In this document: in pieces, positions 9,801-16,532 of the stretch
Layout: each line of letters begins with the position of its first letter
How positions within the stretch are numbered: the first letter of the stretch is position 1
DNA from: SKKC01 sp046542845
GTDB lineage: Bacteria; Spirochaetota; Spirochaetia; DSM-27196; SKKC01
Assembly (NCBI GenBank): GCA_046542845.1
Contig: JBKHAN010000001.1
Coordinates: 49,517 to 113,516 of the forward strand
Direction: 5' to 3'
Length of the DNA: 64,000 nt
Program-made: the position numbers and the translations under genes
Notes under the pieces: generated by a model
Database searches by the model: none
What the model saw: only the letters and a program-made list of their open reading frames with translations
What the model was told of the DNA's origin: nothing

Positions 9801-10075
9801 TGAGTCTCGCACTCGCGCTTGGCCTTTCTCAGATGGCCGGAAAACACGTACGCGTCGACAGCCTGTTTCTCGACGAAGGATTCGGTACCCTCGACGAAGA
9901 AGCGCTCGACACGGCGCTCGAAACGCTCTCCGGCTTGCAGCGCGACGGCACGGTCATAGGCGTCATTTCACACGTCTCGGCGCTGAAGGAGCGCATACCG
10001 ACCCAGATACAAGTCATCCCCGACAGCGGCGGGAAGAGCCGCGTATCGGGGCCAGGGTGTCGACGGGTATCGTAA
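6827..10075 (+). CDS. sbcC: Exonuclease subunit SbcC (Rad50-like SMC ATPase)
   Basis: 1082 residues, a usual size. Walker A GPTGAGKST is near residue 38; the ABC signature LSGGESFLVSLALALGLSQ and Walker B LFLDEGFGTLD lie near residues 985 and 1015. The middle is two long Glu/Arg/Ala-rich coiled-coil arms separated by the zinc-hook CPLC at residues 538-541, which joins two SbcC molecules. It drives ATP-dependent conformational change of the SbcD nuclease. Long frames on the opposite strand across this gene only reflect its repetitive codon pattern. Confidence 0.97.
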   Translation: MRVQTLHFKNLNSLAGEWLIDLDHQDYRADGIFAITGPTGAGKSTILDALCLALYGRTPRLSKISKNTNEIMSRHTGECFAEVTFATQSGSYRCQWSQHRSHKSPEGELQQPRHELSHADSGTIIDDTIKGVAEQIALVTGMDFHRFTRSMLLAQGGFAAFLQASPDERAPILEQITGTEIYSRISVHVHELWKQESETLSMLRAEVAGISVLSEADEDTLRVELEDARARETDLNASITHILERMNWLRRIDELQDEIQHIIDQEAQVQLQLDAFAPDRERLRVADAAATLAGEYAELSATRRQQTVDEDALAKEQASISERTRAAELAQHAYEEATNTTTDARAELEEKQALFGTVRRIDQTLGEREKDLQALIERAAAETTRIEELEAQLNALQTQQDEAKAELARAQEYLSANAADEWLVANRAGVDEQLHAYDAAKTQLAETKARLRELGEMCEQSAEHHRNGETKLSEAQRELNERARDVQTATDELNQLLGDRMLREHRAEHEGLLREQALAMRIRDLEEERKSLEDGKPCPLCGATEHPYAHDTPRVPSDIEQRISACAERIQAAEEQEAKLRSLSETEAAAKQHLLEVRTAVHSAAREVEHARERFGECEARIHDIGKDVSAREKRIKASLSKIGVDGLSETPVEELREALARRLDTWQEKSRARSSAENAFAETERQVLERQTKRDLQTESLRELEERIASLTRETDSAREERRRIFGDADPDTEEALLKAAIVRAENAEKLAADRFRDARDAVQHSKSRAEALSDAIERRAGELEEQERTFATGRAAAGFPTEKAYTSACLSTTARDDLRKTAQRLDTLVTQLSATRADREGKRNELLKQALTTRSLEALTQDHREQSQALNAVKDEIATKRHVLRENEAARGRLQDKEGEVRAQEAVVEQWDALHTLIGSADGKKYRNFAQGLTFELVITHANRRLLKLTDRYLLTREAGNELELSVIDTYQAGEIRSAKNLSGGESFLVSLALALGLSQMAGKHVRVDSLFLDEGFGTLDEEALDTALETLSGLQRDGTVIGVISHVSALKERIPTQIQVIPDSGGKSRVSGPGCRRVS

Positions 10076-10088
10076 ACCGACAGCGAGC

Positions 10089-10307
10089 TTACACGAACAG
10101 TCCTGCAACGCTCACCATGGCGACCATGTAGATGAACGCGGCGATAATCGCGTATTTCTTTGCCGCAAGTTTTGCCTGCTTTTTTGCAGCCGCCTCGTCC
10201 ACACCCTTTTTTTTCAGACGCGAGAGGCCTATGGGATACCAGCCGAAGCCGACGATAACCATGACACCCAATACGAACAGGAATCGAACAAATGAACTTC
10301 CAAGCAT
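10089..10307 (-). CDS. Small two-span membrane protein next to the RnfD-like gene
   Basis: 72 residues with a good ribosome-binding site (GGAGGTG) seven bases before the ATG. Two hydrophobic segments (about residues 7-24 and 52-71) flank a positively charged loop, SRLKKKGVDEAAAKKQAKLAAKK, so the loop should face the cytoplasm and both ends the outside. No family is recognised. It lies 36 bases downstream of the RnfD-like gene on the same strand and probably shares its transcript, so it may be a small partner subunit; that is inference from position only. Confidence 0.7.
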   Translation of the reverse strand: MLGSSFVRFLFVLGVMVIVGFGWYPIGLSRLKKKGVDEAAAKKQAKLAAKKYAIIAAFIYMVAMVSVAGLFV

Positions 10308-10343
10308 GCGTACACCTCCAGATAAACCGTGCTCGACAAAGAT

Positions 10344-11219
10344 CTATTTCTTCGGAGCCGGCTTGAATTTTCTGTTCAGGACCGGTGTGAAAAGATTCAT
10401 GGTCAGAACCGCAAAGGTCGTGCCTTCGGTAAACTCATACACTCCGGGCGTCTGCCATCCCCACCATCGCATTCCCATAATTATGAGTCCGATGCCGATT
10501 CCGAAAACAATCTGTCCTTTCGGGAAACGAGGAGACGTCATTGGATCGGTTGCCATGAAGCATGCACCCAGCACCAGACTGCCGGCGAAGAAATAGAACA
10601 GCGGATTATGTCCGGCGATAAGCGCAAGCACCAGAACAACGGAAAACGCAGCCGCCGGTATGCGCCATCGGACGAACTTCCTGTATACCAGATATGAAAA
10701 CCCGATCAGCAGCAGAAGGCTCGAGATTTCGCCGATTGTTCCTGGAATGCGCCCGAGAAACATGTCAAGAATCGGGACACCTGCTGCCTCGCCGGTCTCG
10801 CGAAGGATCTCAAGCGGTGTCGCGGTAGTCGTCAGGTCGAAAGGTCTTCTCCAGGGAAGAATGCTGTCCGGAAACACATACAGATAAAAGAGCCGGCCGA
10901 ACATTGCAGGATTGAACAGATTTTTACCGACACCACCTAACAGCTGCTTACCGGCGATAATCCCGAAGGCAGCCGATGCGGACACCGCATACCACGGGGT
11001 GGAAACAGACACCGCCATGCCAAGCAGAAGTCCGGTAACTGCTGCGCTCCCATCTTTCACGGTAATTTTCTGTTTCGTCAGTGCCTGAAATAACGCCTCT
11101 GCTGCGACCGCTGAAACAACACTCGCCAGGATGTTGATTAACGCCGCTGTACCAAACGCATATACGCCCCAGACCGCCGCGGGTAAGAGCGCCGTGAGCA
11201 TTCCATACATCATTTTCAT
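10344..11219 (-). CDS. Isolated RnfD/NqrB-family flavinylated membrane subunit
   Basis: 291 residues from the ATG at 11219 (a G-rich stretch lies upstream). Eight to ten hydrophobic segments in the order typical of RnfD/NqrB: DGSAAVTGLLLGMAVSVSTP, FGIIAGKQLLGGVGKNLFNP near residues 85-105, and the segment FDLTTTATPLE near residue 128-137, where Thr134 fits the covalent FMN attachment position. The end GACFMATDPMTSPRFPKGQ near residues 235-255 is also family-typical. In complete Rnf or Nqr complexes this subunit works with five others; none of those genes is beside it. An ApbE flavin transferase would be required and is not in the window. Confidence 0.85.
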   Translation of the reverse strand: MKMMYGMLTALLPAAVWGVYAFGTAALINILASVVSAVAAEALFQALTKQKITVKDGSAAVTGLLLGMAVSVSTPWYAVSASAAFGIIAGKQLLGGVGKNLFNPAMFGRLFYLYVFPDSILPWRRPFDLTTTATPLEILRETGEAAGVPILDMFLGRIPGTIGEISSLLLLIGFSYLVYRKFVRWRIPAAAFSVVLVLALIAGHNPLFYFFAGSLVLGACFMATDPMTSPRFPKGQIVFGIGIGLIIMGMRWWGWQTPGVYEFTEGTTFAVLTMNLFTPVLNRKFKPAPKK

Positions 11220-11381
11220 GCTGAAAACCCCCCGTATCTGACTCTCAGGATTCGGAATGTGAACAGTATAGGGGCGGGTGCTCCTGCAGTACAGAATAGA
11301 AACCGTTATCGATAGGTATTTTTTTAGACCCGATCCGTACAACGCGACGGGGTGAGGTCCGGGCCTCACGCCGGTATCGGG

Positions 11382-11403
11382 ACAGCCTCCGGAAGCAGGC
11401 TGT
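11382..11403. other. Inverted repeat downstream of pdxT
   Basis: A 7-bp stem, ACAGCCT at 11382-11388 and AGGCTGT at 11397-11403, lies just past the pdxT stop on the minus strand; a second stem, GTGAGG and CCTCAC, lies at 11352-11369. Neither has a clear T-run. They could end the pdxST transcript but this is weak. Otherwise the 198-bp gap between pdxT and the RnfD-like gene shows nothing recognisable. Confidence 0.3.
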
Positions 11404-11417
11404 GCGCCAGGCCGCCG

Positions 11418-12002
11418 TTAGGATCGAATGCTGTCGAGAAACGCCTCATGCATCCTGAGGTCACCGGTGAGTTCGGGATGAAAGGTAGCTGCCCATATCG
11501 CACCATGACGGACGAATACCGGCTCGTCTCCGAGGGTAGCTTCTACAACCACTGCCTCGGAATCGAGCGATACGATGCGCGGGGCACGAATGAACACACC
11601 CGTCAGCGGTGGCGAGAGCTCACGGAAGTCGGGTCCAGAGAGCGTGACCTCCCGTTCAAAACTCTCCCGCTGTCGCCCGTATGCGTTTCGCTCCACAGTA
11701 ATGTCGAGCACACCGATACGCGGTTGATCGCTGCCGGATATCGTCTTCGCAAGCAGTATCGCGCCGGCGCACGTGCCGAATACCGGCATACCGTGGTCTA
11801 CCCTCTCGCGGATCGCCGCCAGTAGCCCGAATCGTTCGCAGAGCATGCCGATTGTCGTACTTTCCCCCCCGGGTATTACGAGGCCGTCGACCTTCGAAAG
11901 ATCCTCGGGCGTCCGGACACCCGGGGCGGCAACCCCGAGCGTTTCAAGCGCGGCGATGTGCCGCGCAAAATCACCCTGAAACGAGAGAACACCAATGATC
12001 AT
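11418..12002 (-). CDS. pdxT: Pyridoxal 5'-phosphate synthase glutaminase subunit PdxT
   Basis: 194 residues, the normal length. Starts with IGVLSFQGDFARHI, has GLVIPGGESTTIGML near residue 45, the nucleophile in FGTCAGAI near residue 78 and the His-Glu pair in TFHPELT near residue 172. It hydrolyses glutamine and passes ammonia to PdxS. It follows pdxS by 11 bases on the same strand. Confidence 0.96.
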   Translation of the reverse strand: MIIGVLSFQGDFARHIAALETLGVAAPGVRTPEDLSKVDGLVIPGGESTTIGMLCERFGLLAAIRERVDHGMPVFGTCAGAILLAKTISGSDQPRIGVLDITVERNAYGRQRESFEREVTLSGPDFRELSPPLTGVFIRAPRIVSLDSEAVVVEATLGDEPVFVRHGAIWAATFHPELTGDLRMHEAFLDSIRS

Positions 12003-12013
12003 TGGACCAGTAT

Positions 12014-12919
12014 TTACCAGCCGCGAACCGCGAGCTTGTCGTGTTCGGGCATGGCCGCGGCGCTTATACCGCTCATGGCTTCGCCGAGATTTTCGCTGAT
12101 TTTTGCCAGTTTGTCAGGATCGTTGTAGAATGCCACCGCATCCACAATTGCGCGTGCACGCCGGGCGGGATCACCGCTCTTGAAGATACCGCTTCCGACA
12201 AATACGGCTTCGGCACCAAGCTGCATCATGTACGCCGCGTCTGCAGGAGTCGCTACACCGCCGGCGGAAAAGTTTGGTACCGGAAGCGAGCGGCGCTCGG
12301 CTACTTCGAGCACCAGATCGTAGGGGGCGCCCAGATCGCGCGCCACGGTCATGAGCTCCTCGCGGGGAAGCACTGAAATGCGACGAATCTCGTCGGTGAC
12401 GGTGCGCAAGTGACGCACGGCTTCCACGACGTCGCCCGTGCCTGCCTCGCCTTTGGTGCGGATCATCGCGGCACCTTCGCCGATGCGCCGAAGCGCCTCG
12501 CCGAGATTGCGGCACCCGCAGACAAAGGGGATCTTGAAGGGATGCTTATCTATGTGATACTGGTCGTCGGCCGGCGTCAGGACCTCGCTCTCGTCGATAA
12601 AATCGACCCCGATAGCTTCGAGAATCTGGGCCTCGACAAAGTGGCCGATGCGTGCTTTCGCCATGACCGGGATGGACACGACTTCCTGTATCTCGCGTAT
12701 CATTTTCGGGTCGCTCATACGTGCAACGCCACCCTGTGCACGGATGTCGGCGGGTACGCGCTCGAGCGCCATAACCGCTTGTGCGCCTGCGTCCGCGGCG
12801 ATTTTCGCCTGCTCCGTGTTTGCCACGTCCATGATTACGCCGCCCTTGAGCATCTCTGCCAGGCCGACCTTCGTTCGCCAATCGTTACTCTGTCGTTGTG
12901 ACCACATTATTTCGCTCAT
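12014..12919 (-). CDS. pdxS: Pyridoxal 5'-phosphate synthase lyase subunit PdxS
   Basis: 301 residues. The TIM-barrel enzyme makes PLP from ribose 5-phosphate, glyceraldehyde 3-phosphate and ammonia. Visible signatures are GGVIMDVANTEQAKIAADAG near residue 28, the substrate-binding lysine in MAKARIGHFVEAQILEAIG, DFIDESEVLTPADD, and the second lysine in MIRTKGEAGTGDV. C-terminal NFSAGGVATPADAAYMMQLG closes the barrel. Together with pdxT it makes the cell independent of the deoxyxylulose-dependent B6 route. Confidence 0.97.
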   Translation of the reverse strand: MSEIMWSQRQSNDWRTKVGLAEMLKGGVIMDVANTEQAKIAADAGAQAVMALERVPADIRAQGGVARMSDPKMIREIQEVVSIPVMAKARIGHFVEAQILEAIGVDFIDESEVLTPADDQYHIDKHPFKIPFVCGCRNLGEALRRIGEGAAMIRTKGEAGTGDVVEAVRHLRTVTDEIRRISVLPREELMTVARDLGAPYDLVLEVAERRSLPVPNFSAGGVATPADAAYMMQLGAEAVFVGSGIFKSGDPARRARAIVDAVAFYNDPDKLAKISENLGEAMSGISAAAMPEHDKLAVRGW

Positions 12920-12975
12920 TGTGAATGTAAGCTATGCAACCCGGCAGTGCTTTGTCAATCAAAATCGAACCCTGC

Positions 12976-13518
12976 TTACTGCCCGACCGGCCAGTTTCGC
13001 GCGTCTGCATACACCGATGAACGCATATCCATAACACGCTGATCGATCGTGTCAGACGTTGCAACGCGGTCCTGTATCCGGGAGTTCTCCCGACCGTAGA
13101 GAACAGCGGCCGCGAGCCTCGTGAGCGGTGATCCAAAGCGTCGCATGTAGTCGACAACAGCCTGATCTGCCGTTACCGTGGGGTCGTTGGTCTTCAGAAA
13201 AAACCAGTGATCGGAAATCCGCATATGCAGCGTATCCCGGTCGGTTCTCGGAAAGAAAAAACCGGTATTATACTGACGCATCGCGTCGAAAATCGGACCG
13301 AACACGTTCAACTTCCACGAGCTGGCGCCTTCATCCGACGACACCGGCCGTCCGGTATCCTGACCCAGGAAAAAACGGTGCACCTGTACGTGCTCCTGTG
13401 CGGTCGCCCAGGCTTCTTCATGCGAAAAGTCGACACCCTGCCTGCGCAGTCCAGTGATCATCGCTTCGTCGCGGGGCGCGTGGTGTGTCTGTGTATTTTC
13501 TTGTATGTGTGTGCTCAT
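12976..13518 (-). CDS. Hypothetical protein
   Basis: 180 residues from the ATG at 13518, with AAGGAG about 12 bases upstream. Soluble, without signal or membrane segments; rich in His, Asp and aromatic residues in the middle (SDHWFFLKTNDP, FGPIFDAMRQYNTGFFF). No family recognised. It is divergent from the methyltransferase gene at 13642 and the two share a 123-bp control region with overlapping -35 hexamers, so they may be regulated together. Confidence 0.65.
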   Translation of the reverse strand: MSTHIQENTQTHHAPRDEAMITGLRRQGVDFSHEEAWATAQEHVQVHRFFLGQDTGRPVSSDEGASSWKLNVFGPIFDAMRQYNTGFFFPRTDRDTLHMRISDHWFFLKTNDPTVTADQAVVDYMRRFGSPLTRLAAAVLYGRENSRIQDRVATSDTIDQRVMDMRSSVYADARNWPVGQ

Positions 13519-13560
13519 ACGGGAAATATACTCCTTCGATAAAGAAAATAAAATTTTTTC

Positions 13561-13589
13561 TTGACAATTCGGCTGTTTACCCCATCTAT
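13561..13589 (+). promoter_or_regulatory. Candidate promoter in divergent gap
   Basis: TTGACA at 13561-13566, then a 17-base spacer and ATCTAT at 13584-13589 in the AT-rich gap before the methyltransferase. On the other strand TTGTCA (complement of 13562-13567) could serve the divergent hypothetical gene. The -10 match is mediocre. Confidence 0.35.
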
Positions 13590-13641
13590 TTACGAAATAC
13601 CGGACCGCACAGCGCTGGAAACCCAGTATATACTGCAGATC

Positions 13642-14919
13642 ATGCACCCTTCGGCACGCACCGCAATAAGCCGGGACGGTTTCTCACGCTCTGTACGGCA
13701 CCTGCTCGATCGGGAGCTTCTGACACGGGATCGGACCTTCTTTGACTACGGCTGCGGCCGCGGCGACGACGTTGCAGGGCTTACCGCGCTCGGGTTTGAG
13801 GCGGCAGGCTGGGACCCGAATCACCGGCCGCACGTCGACCGATCCGAGGCGGACATCGTGAACCTGGGGTACGTTCTGAACGTCATCGATAACCCGACGG
13901 ACCGTACTCGTGCTCTGCGCGACGCGTGGAAGCTCACCCGCGGCGTGCTTGCCGTACGCGTGCTCAGTAGCGCTGACCGCACCGCGGAGACGCTTACACC
14001 CTGGAGCGACGGCTACCGTACAAGCAGGGGGACGTTTCAGAAGTATTTCGAGGATGATGAACTACCCGCCTTCGTCGACCGCACCCTTGGCGTGCAGTGT
14101 GTACCCGTCGATCCCGCGCATGTTCTGGTGTTTCGCGACGCGCAGCTGGAACAGACCTACCTCGCATACTCGCCCGACACCGGACCCGATCTGCTTAGCA
14201 GGAGCCTTGAGCACCCCGAACGCGTAATAAAGCGCCGCGCCGAGTTCGAGCGCGTCCGCACCGAGACACCCGACGCCGCGGCGGCTGTCGGCCGGCATCT
14301 TCTGCGCTACGGCACGGTACCGACGGAGTCGGATGTACCGGATGTTGCGACTCTCGTCGGACACGGCCTGCGCGTTCGCGAGTTCTGCTCCGCGCTTATC
14401 GAGACCATCGGTGAGGAAGCCTGGGAAGCACAGCTTGCACGCATTCGCGCTCGCACGCTCAAGTCGATTGCACTTGCACATTTCAGACGCCGCCCCAAAG
14501 CCTCTGATTTTGCCCCTTCGACACAGCGAGCGATCCGCGTACACTTCGGATCCTTTCGTGAGGCGGTGGAACTGTCACTGCGCGAACTTCATGCGGTGGG
14601 ACAAGCGGATCGCGTTGAGCAGGCGTGTGAGCACTACGGAGGTGGCCTTCTTGACGAACAGGCGCTCTACGTCACCCAGGAAGACCGCCCCCACCTTCCC
14701 CTCATCCTGCAGCTCTATATAGAACTCGGTCGCCTGTTTTACGGCGAGCTCGACGACGTGGATATGTTCAAGATTCACAAGCGGTCCGGCAAGCTGACGC
14801 TACTGTTCTATGAAAGCTTCGAGACTTGGGGGCCCGAGAAACTGCAGCAGAGGGTCAAGATCGATTTCAGGGCGAGAAGAATGCGGGTGTTCGACCATCG
14901 TTCGGACGAGATCGGGTAA
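13642..14919 (+). CDS. DNA phosphorothioation-associated putative methyltransferase (orphan)
   Basis: 425 residues from the ATG at 13642, which begins MHPSARTAISRDGFSRSVR as in the family; a TTG at 13561 is the -35 element rather than a start. The SAM-binding motif FFDYGCGRGDDVAGL (about residues 34-48), GWDPNHRPHV and the very characteristic DIVNLGYVLNVIDNPTDR identify the family described as phosphorothioation-associated (TIGR04096-like). The C-terminal two thirds has no motif I can name. None of the dndA-E, dndF-H or ssp genes is visible nearby, so either the locus is elsewhere or this is one of the free-standing family members. Substrate unknown. Confidence 0.8.
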   Translation: MHPSARTAISRDGFSRSVRHLLDRELLTRDRTFFDYGCGRGDDVAGLTALGFEAAGWDPNHRPHVDRSEADIVNLGYVLNVIDNPTDRTRALRDAWKLTRGVLAVRVLSSADRTAETLTPWSDGYRTSRGTFQKYFEDDELPAFVDRTLGVQCVPVDPAHVLVFRDAQLEQTYLAYSPDTGPDLLSRSLEHPERVIKRRAEFERVRTETPDAAAAVGRHLLRYGTVPTESDVPDVATLVGHGLRVREFCSALIETIGEEAWEAQLARIRARTLKSIALAHFRRRPKASDFAPSTQRAIRVHFGSFREAVELSLRELHAVGQADRVEQACEHYGGGLLDEQALYVTQEDRPHLPLILQLYIELGRLFYGELDDVDMFKIHKRSGKLTLLFYESFETWGPEKLQQRVKIDFRARRMRVFDHRSDEIG

Positions 14920-15064
14920 TACGGCACGGCTACCGTTGTCAAGACTCGTGTCGTTTAGGGGACATGTCGGGTTTCATCGTCGCATATACCTGTATCGCTG
15001 ACTGAAGTAAATCTTTAGTATATCAAGGGCATGGGACGCAAACGCGAACGACGAGTTATCGCTC

Positions 15065-15610
15065 TCATGGCTGCACGTGCCGACTCCGGATATCCCGCTC
15101 TCCGGACTCGGCACCTGCATTCGACTGGATCACGTCTCGGGCGAGTTCCACCATGTCGTGCACTGGTTCCTTCATACCGTTTTCGAGCCACATCAGTGCC
15201 ATCGCATCGAGCCCGGCGAACACAAACGCTCGCCGATAGAGCGCGCCGGCATCACTCGCTTCGGGAAGAATCTCAGGCGATCGGCGCCAGCGGTAATCCC
15301 TGAAAATCTCACGTGCTTCAGGGTCTGACAGGAGGAGGCGCAGCGTGGGATGCTCCTGCAGTATTTCAAAACGCCTGCGCAGACTCGACGTCAAATCAAC
15401 TGCACTCATGCCGACTGAAAGTCGTTCAAGCAGAGAAATCAGTACATCGCGCTTGTTCCTGAAGTGCCGGTAGAAGGTCATGCGCGAAACCCCGGCGGCT
15501 TTTGCGATCTGTGTGTTGGAAACCTGGCTGTATGTCGCGTGATTCGCCGACACGAGAAGACCCTGTTCGATGCGTTCGCGACTATCCTGAACTTGTGCCT
15601 GCCGCTTCAC
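15065..15610 (-). CDS. TetR-family transcriptional regulator
   Basis: 181 residues. The N-terminal 60 residues have the TetR helix-turn-helix: SQVSNTQIAKAAGVSRMTFYRHFRNKRDVL. The remaining helices form the usual variable ligand and dimer domain. It is divergent from a small membrane protein gene at 15731; the shared gap contains GTAAC/GTTAC repeats that could be its operator, so it probably represses itself and that neighbour. Confidence 0.9.
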   Translation of the reverse strand: MKRQAQVQDSRERIEQGLLVSANHATYSQVSNTQIAKAAGVSRMTFYRHFRNKRDVLISLLERLSVGMSAVDLTSSLRRRFEILQEHPTLRLLLSDPEAREIFRDYRWRRSPEILPEASDAGALYRRAFVFAGLDAMALMWLENGMKEPVHDMVELARDVIQSNAGAESGERDIRSRHVQP

Positions 15611-15679
15611 GATACAATCTCCGGCTATACTGTCTCAGTTTACCGCTATAGCTTGTCTTCCGACAGCCACGGGCCTATG

Positions 15680-15707
15680 GTAACACGATAAACGTTACAA
15701 TCGTAAC
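15680..15707. promoter_or_regulatory. Candidate TetR operator repeats
   Basis: GTAAC at 15680-15684, GTTAC at 15694-15698 and GTAAC at 15703-15707 give an imperfect palindrome, GTTACAATCGTAAC, plus an extra half-site. They lie in the gap between the divergent TetR gene and the membrane protein gene, where an autoregulatory operator is expected. Binding itself is inferred. Confidence 0.4.
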
Positions 15708-15730
15708 AGTTTATCCGCAAGGAGATTATC

Positions 15731-16147
15731 ATGGACAAGTCAACACAAGAGCGAGCTATTGGCGTATCGAGAAACGTGCTTTTCGTTCTGGCGGGGGTGG
15801 ACCTTATACGCGGAATTGCGCACACCTTCCTCCTGAACTGGGCGGCAATGAATGTTGCCCGCATTGAGCCACACCCGGATGCGCTCATGTTACGTGGAGT
15901 CTTCGGGAACTCGAATTTTTTGACCGCGGGTGTATTTCTACTTGTGGCGTGGAAGGCAAAAGAGCTCGCAGGCTACGTGCTCGGAATCATTCCGCTGGCG
16001 TATTTCGTTGGCATCACAGGCATCCGGCTTAACGGTGTGTCCATGCAATCAGAGTTCAACGGTCAATACATGATGATGATCTACTTCGCAGTCTGCGTCG
16101 TCACGTTTCTGTACTTTATTCGAACACAACGCGTCGGCCGAAGCTGA
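15731..16147 (+). CDS. Small four-span membrane protein, TetR-linked
   Basis: 138 residues with AAGGAG seven bases before the ATG. Four hydrophobic segments at about residues 15-35, 50-70, 80-97 and 108-130. Family not named with confidence; the layout resembles the small DUF4345/BphX-like membrane proteins. Likely controlled by the divergent TetR regulator, hence possibly a stress or solvent response membrane protein; this is inference. Confidence 0.75.
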   Translation: MDKSTQERAIGVSRNVLFVLAGVDLIRGIAHTFLLNWAAMNVARIEPHPDALMLRGVFGNSNFLTAGVFLLVAWKAKELAGYVLGIIPLAYFVGITGIRLNGVSMQSEFNGQYMMMIYFAVCVVTFLYFIRTQRVGRS

Positions 16148-16171
16148 GGTCAGCAAGGCGGCGGTACGGGG

Positions 16172-16459
16172 CTACCCATATCCCCGCGAAGGCATCAGTC
16201 GAGGACTGATAAAGCGCCCGAACATGTCCGCCTGATCTGCGACAAACTCGATAGTCGGCTCGTTCTCGATGGAGTCACATGTATCTTCGTTACGCCGCGT
16301 TCCGGCTCTTGACTGGCAGTTGGTAATACACGCGGTATTCACCGTAGAACCGAGCGCCAGTCCCATAAGCGCCATGAGCAGCGCCGGTAGACAGACCCCA
16401 GGGAAGGCAGCGCCCGGCGACTTCTGTGTGTCGGCGCCTTCGCGTTTTCGGTTTTTCAC
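16172..16459 (-). CDS. Possible small exported protein (doubtful)
   Basis: A 95-residue frame from a GTG at 16459 with a basic start, a hydrophobic stretch (LPALLMALMGLALGSTVNTA) and a Cys-rich region after it. It could be a small secreted protein, but it has no clear ribosome-binding site and no family, and another frame overlaps on the plus strand. The 385-bp stretch 16148-16532 holds nothing else that I recognise. Confidence 0.25.
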   Translation of the reverse strand: MKNRKREGADTQKSPGAAFPGVCLPALLMALMGLALGSTVNTACITNCQSRAGTRRNEDTCDSIENEPTIEFVADQADMFGRFISPRLMPSRGYG

Positions 16460-16532
16460 GGTGTGTCGGTCATTGGGGTGATTACTGCGGCAACATTCGC
16501 CTGACCTGGATCGGCGGCCATATATTGCACGC

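Noticed and set aside
13519..14919. A nearby dnd/ssp phosphorothioation cluster for the methyltransferase
   Set aside because: Checked all neighbouring genes in the window; none resembles DndA-H or Ssp proteins.
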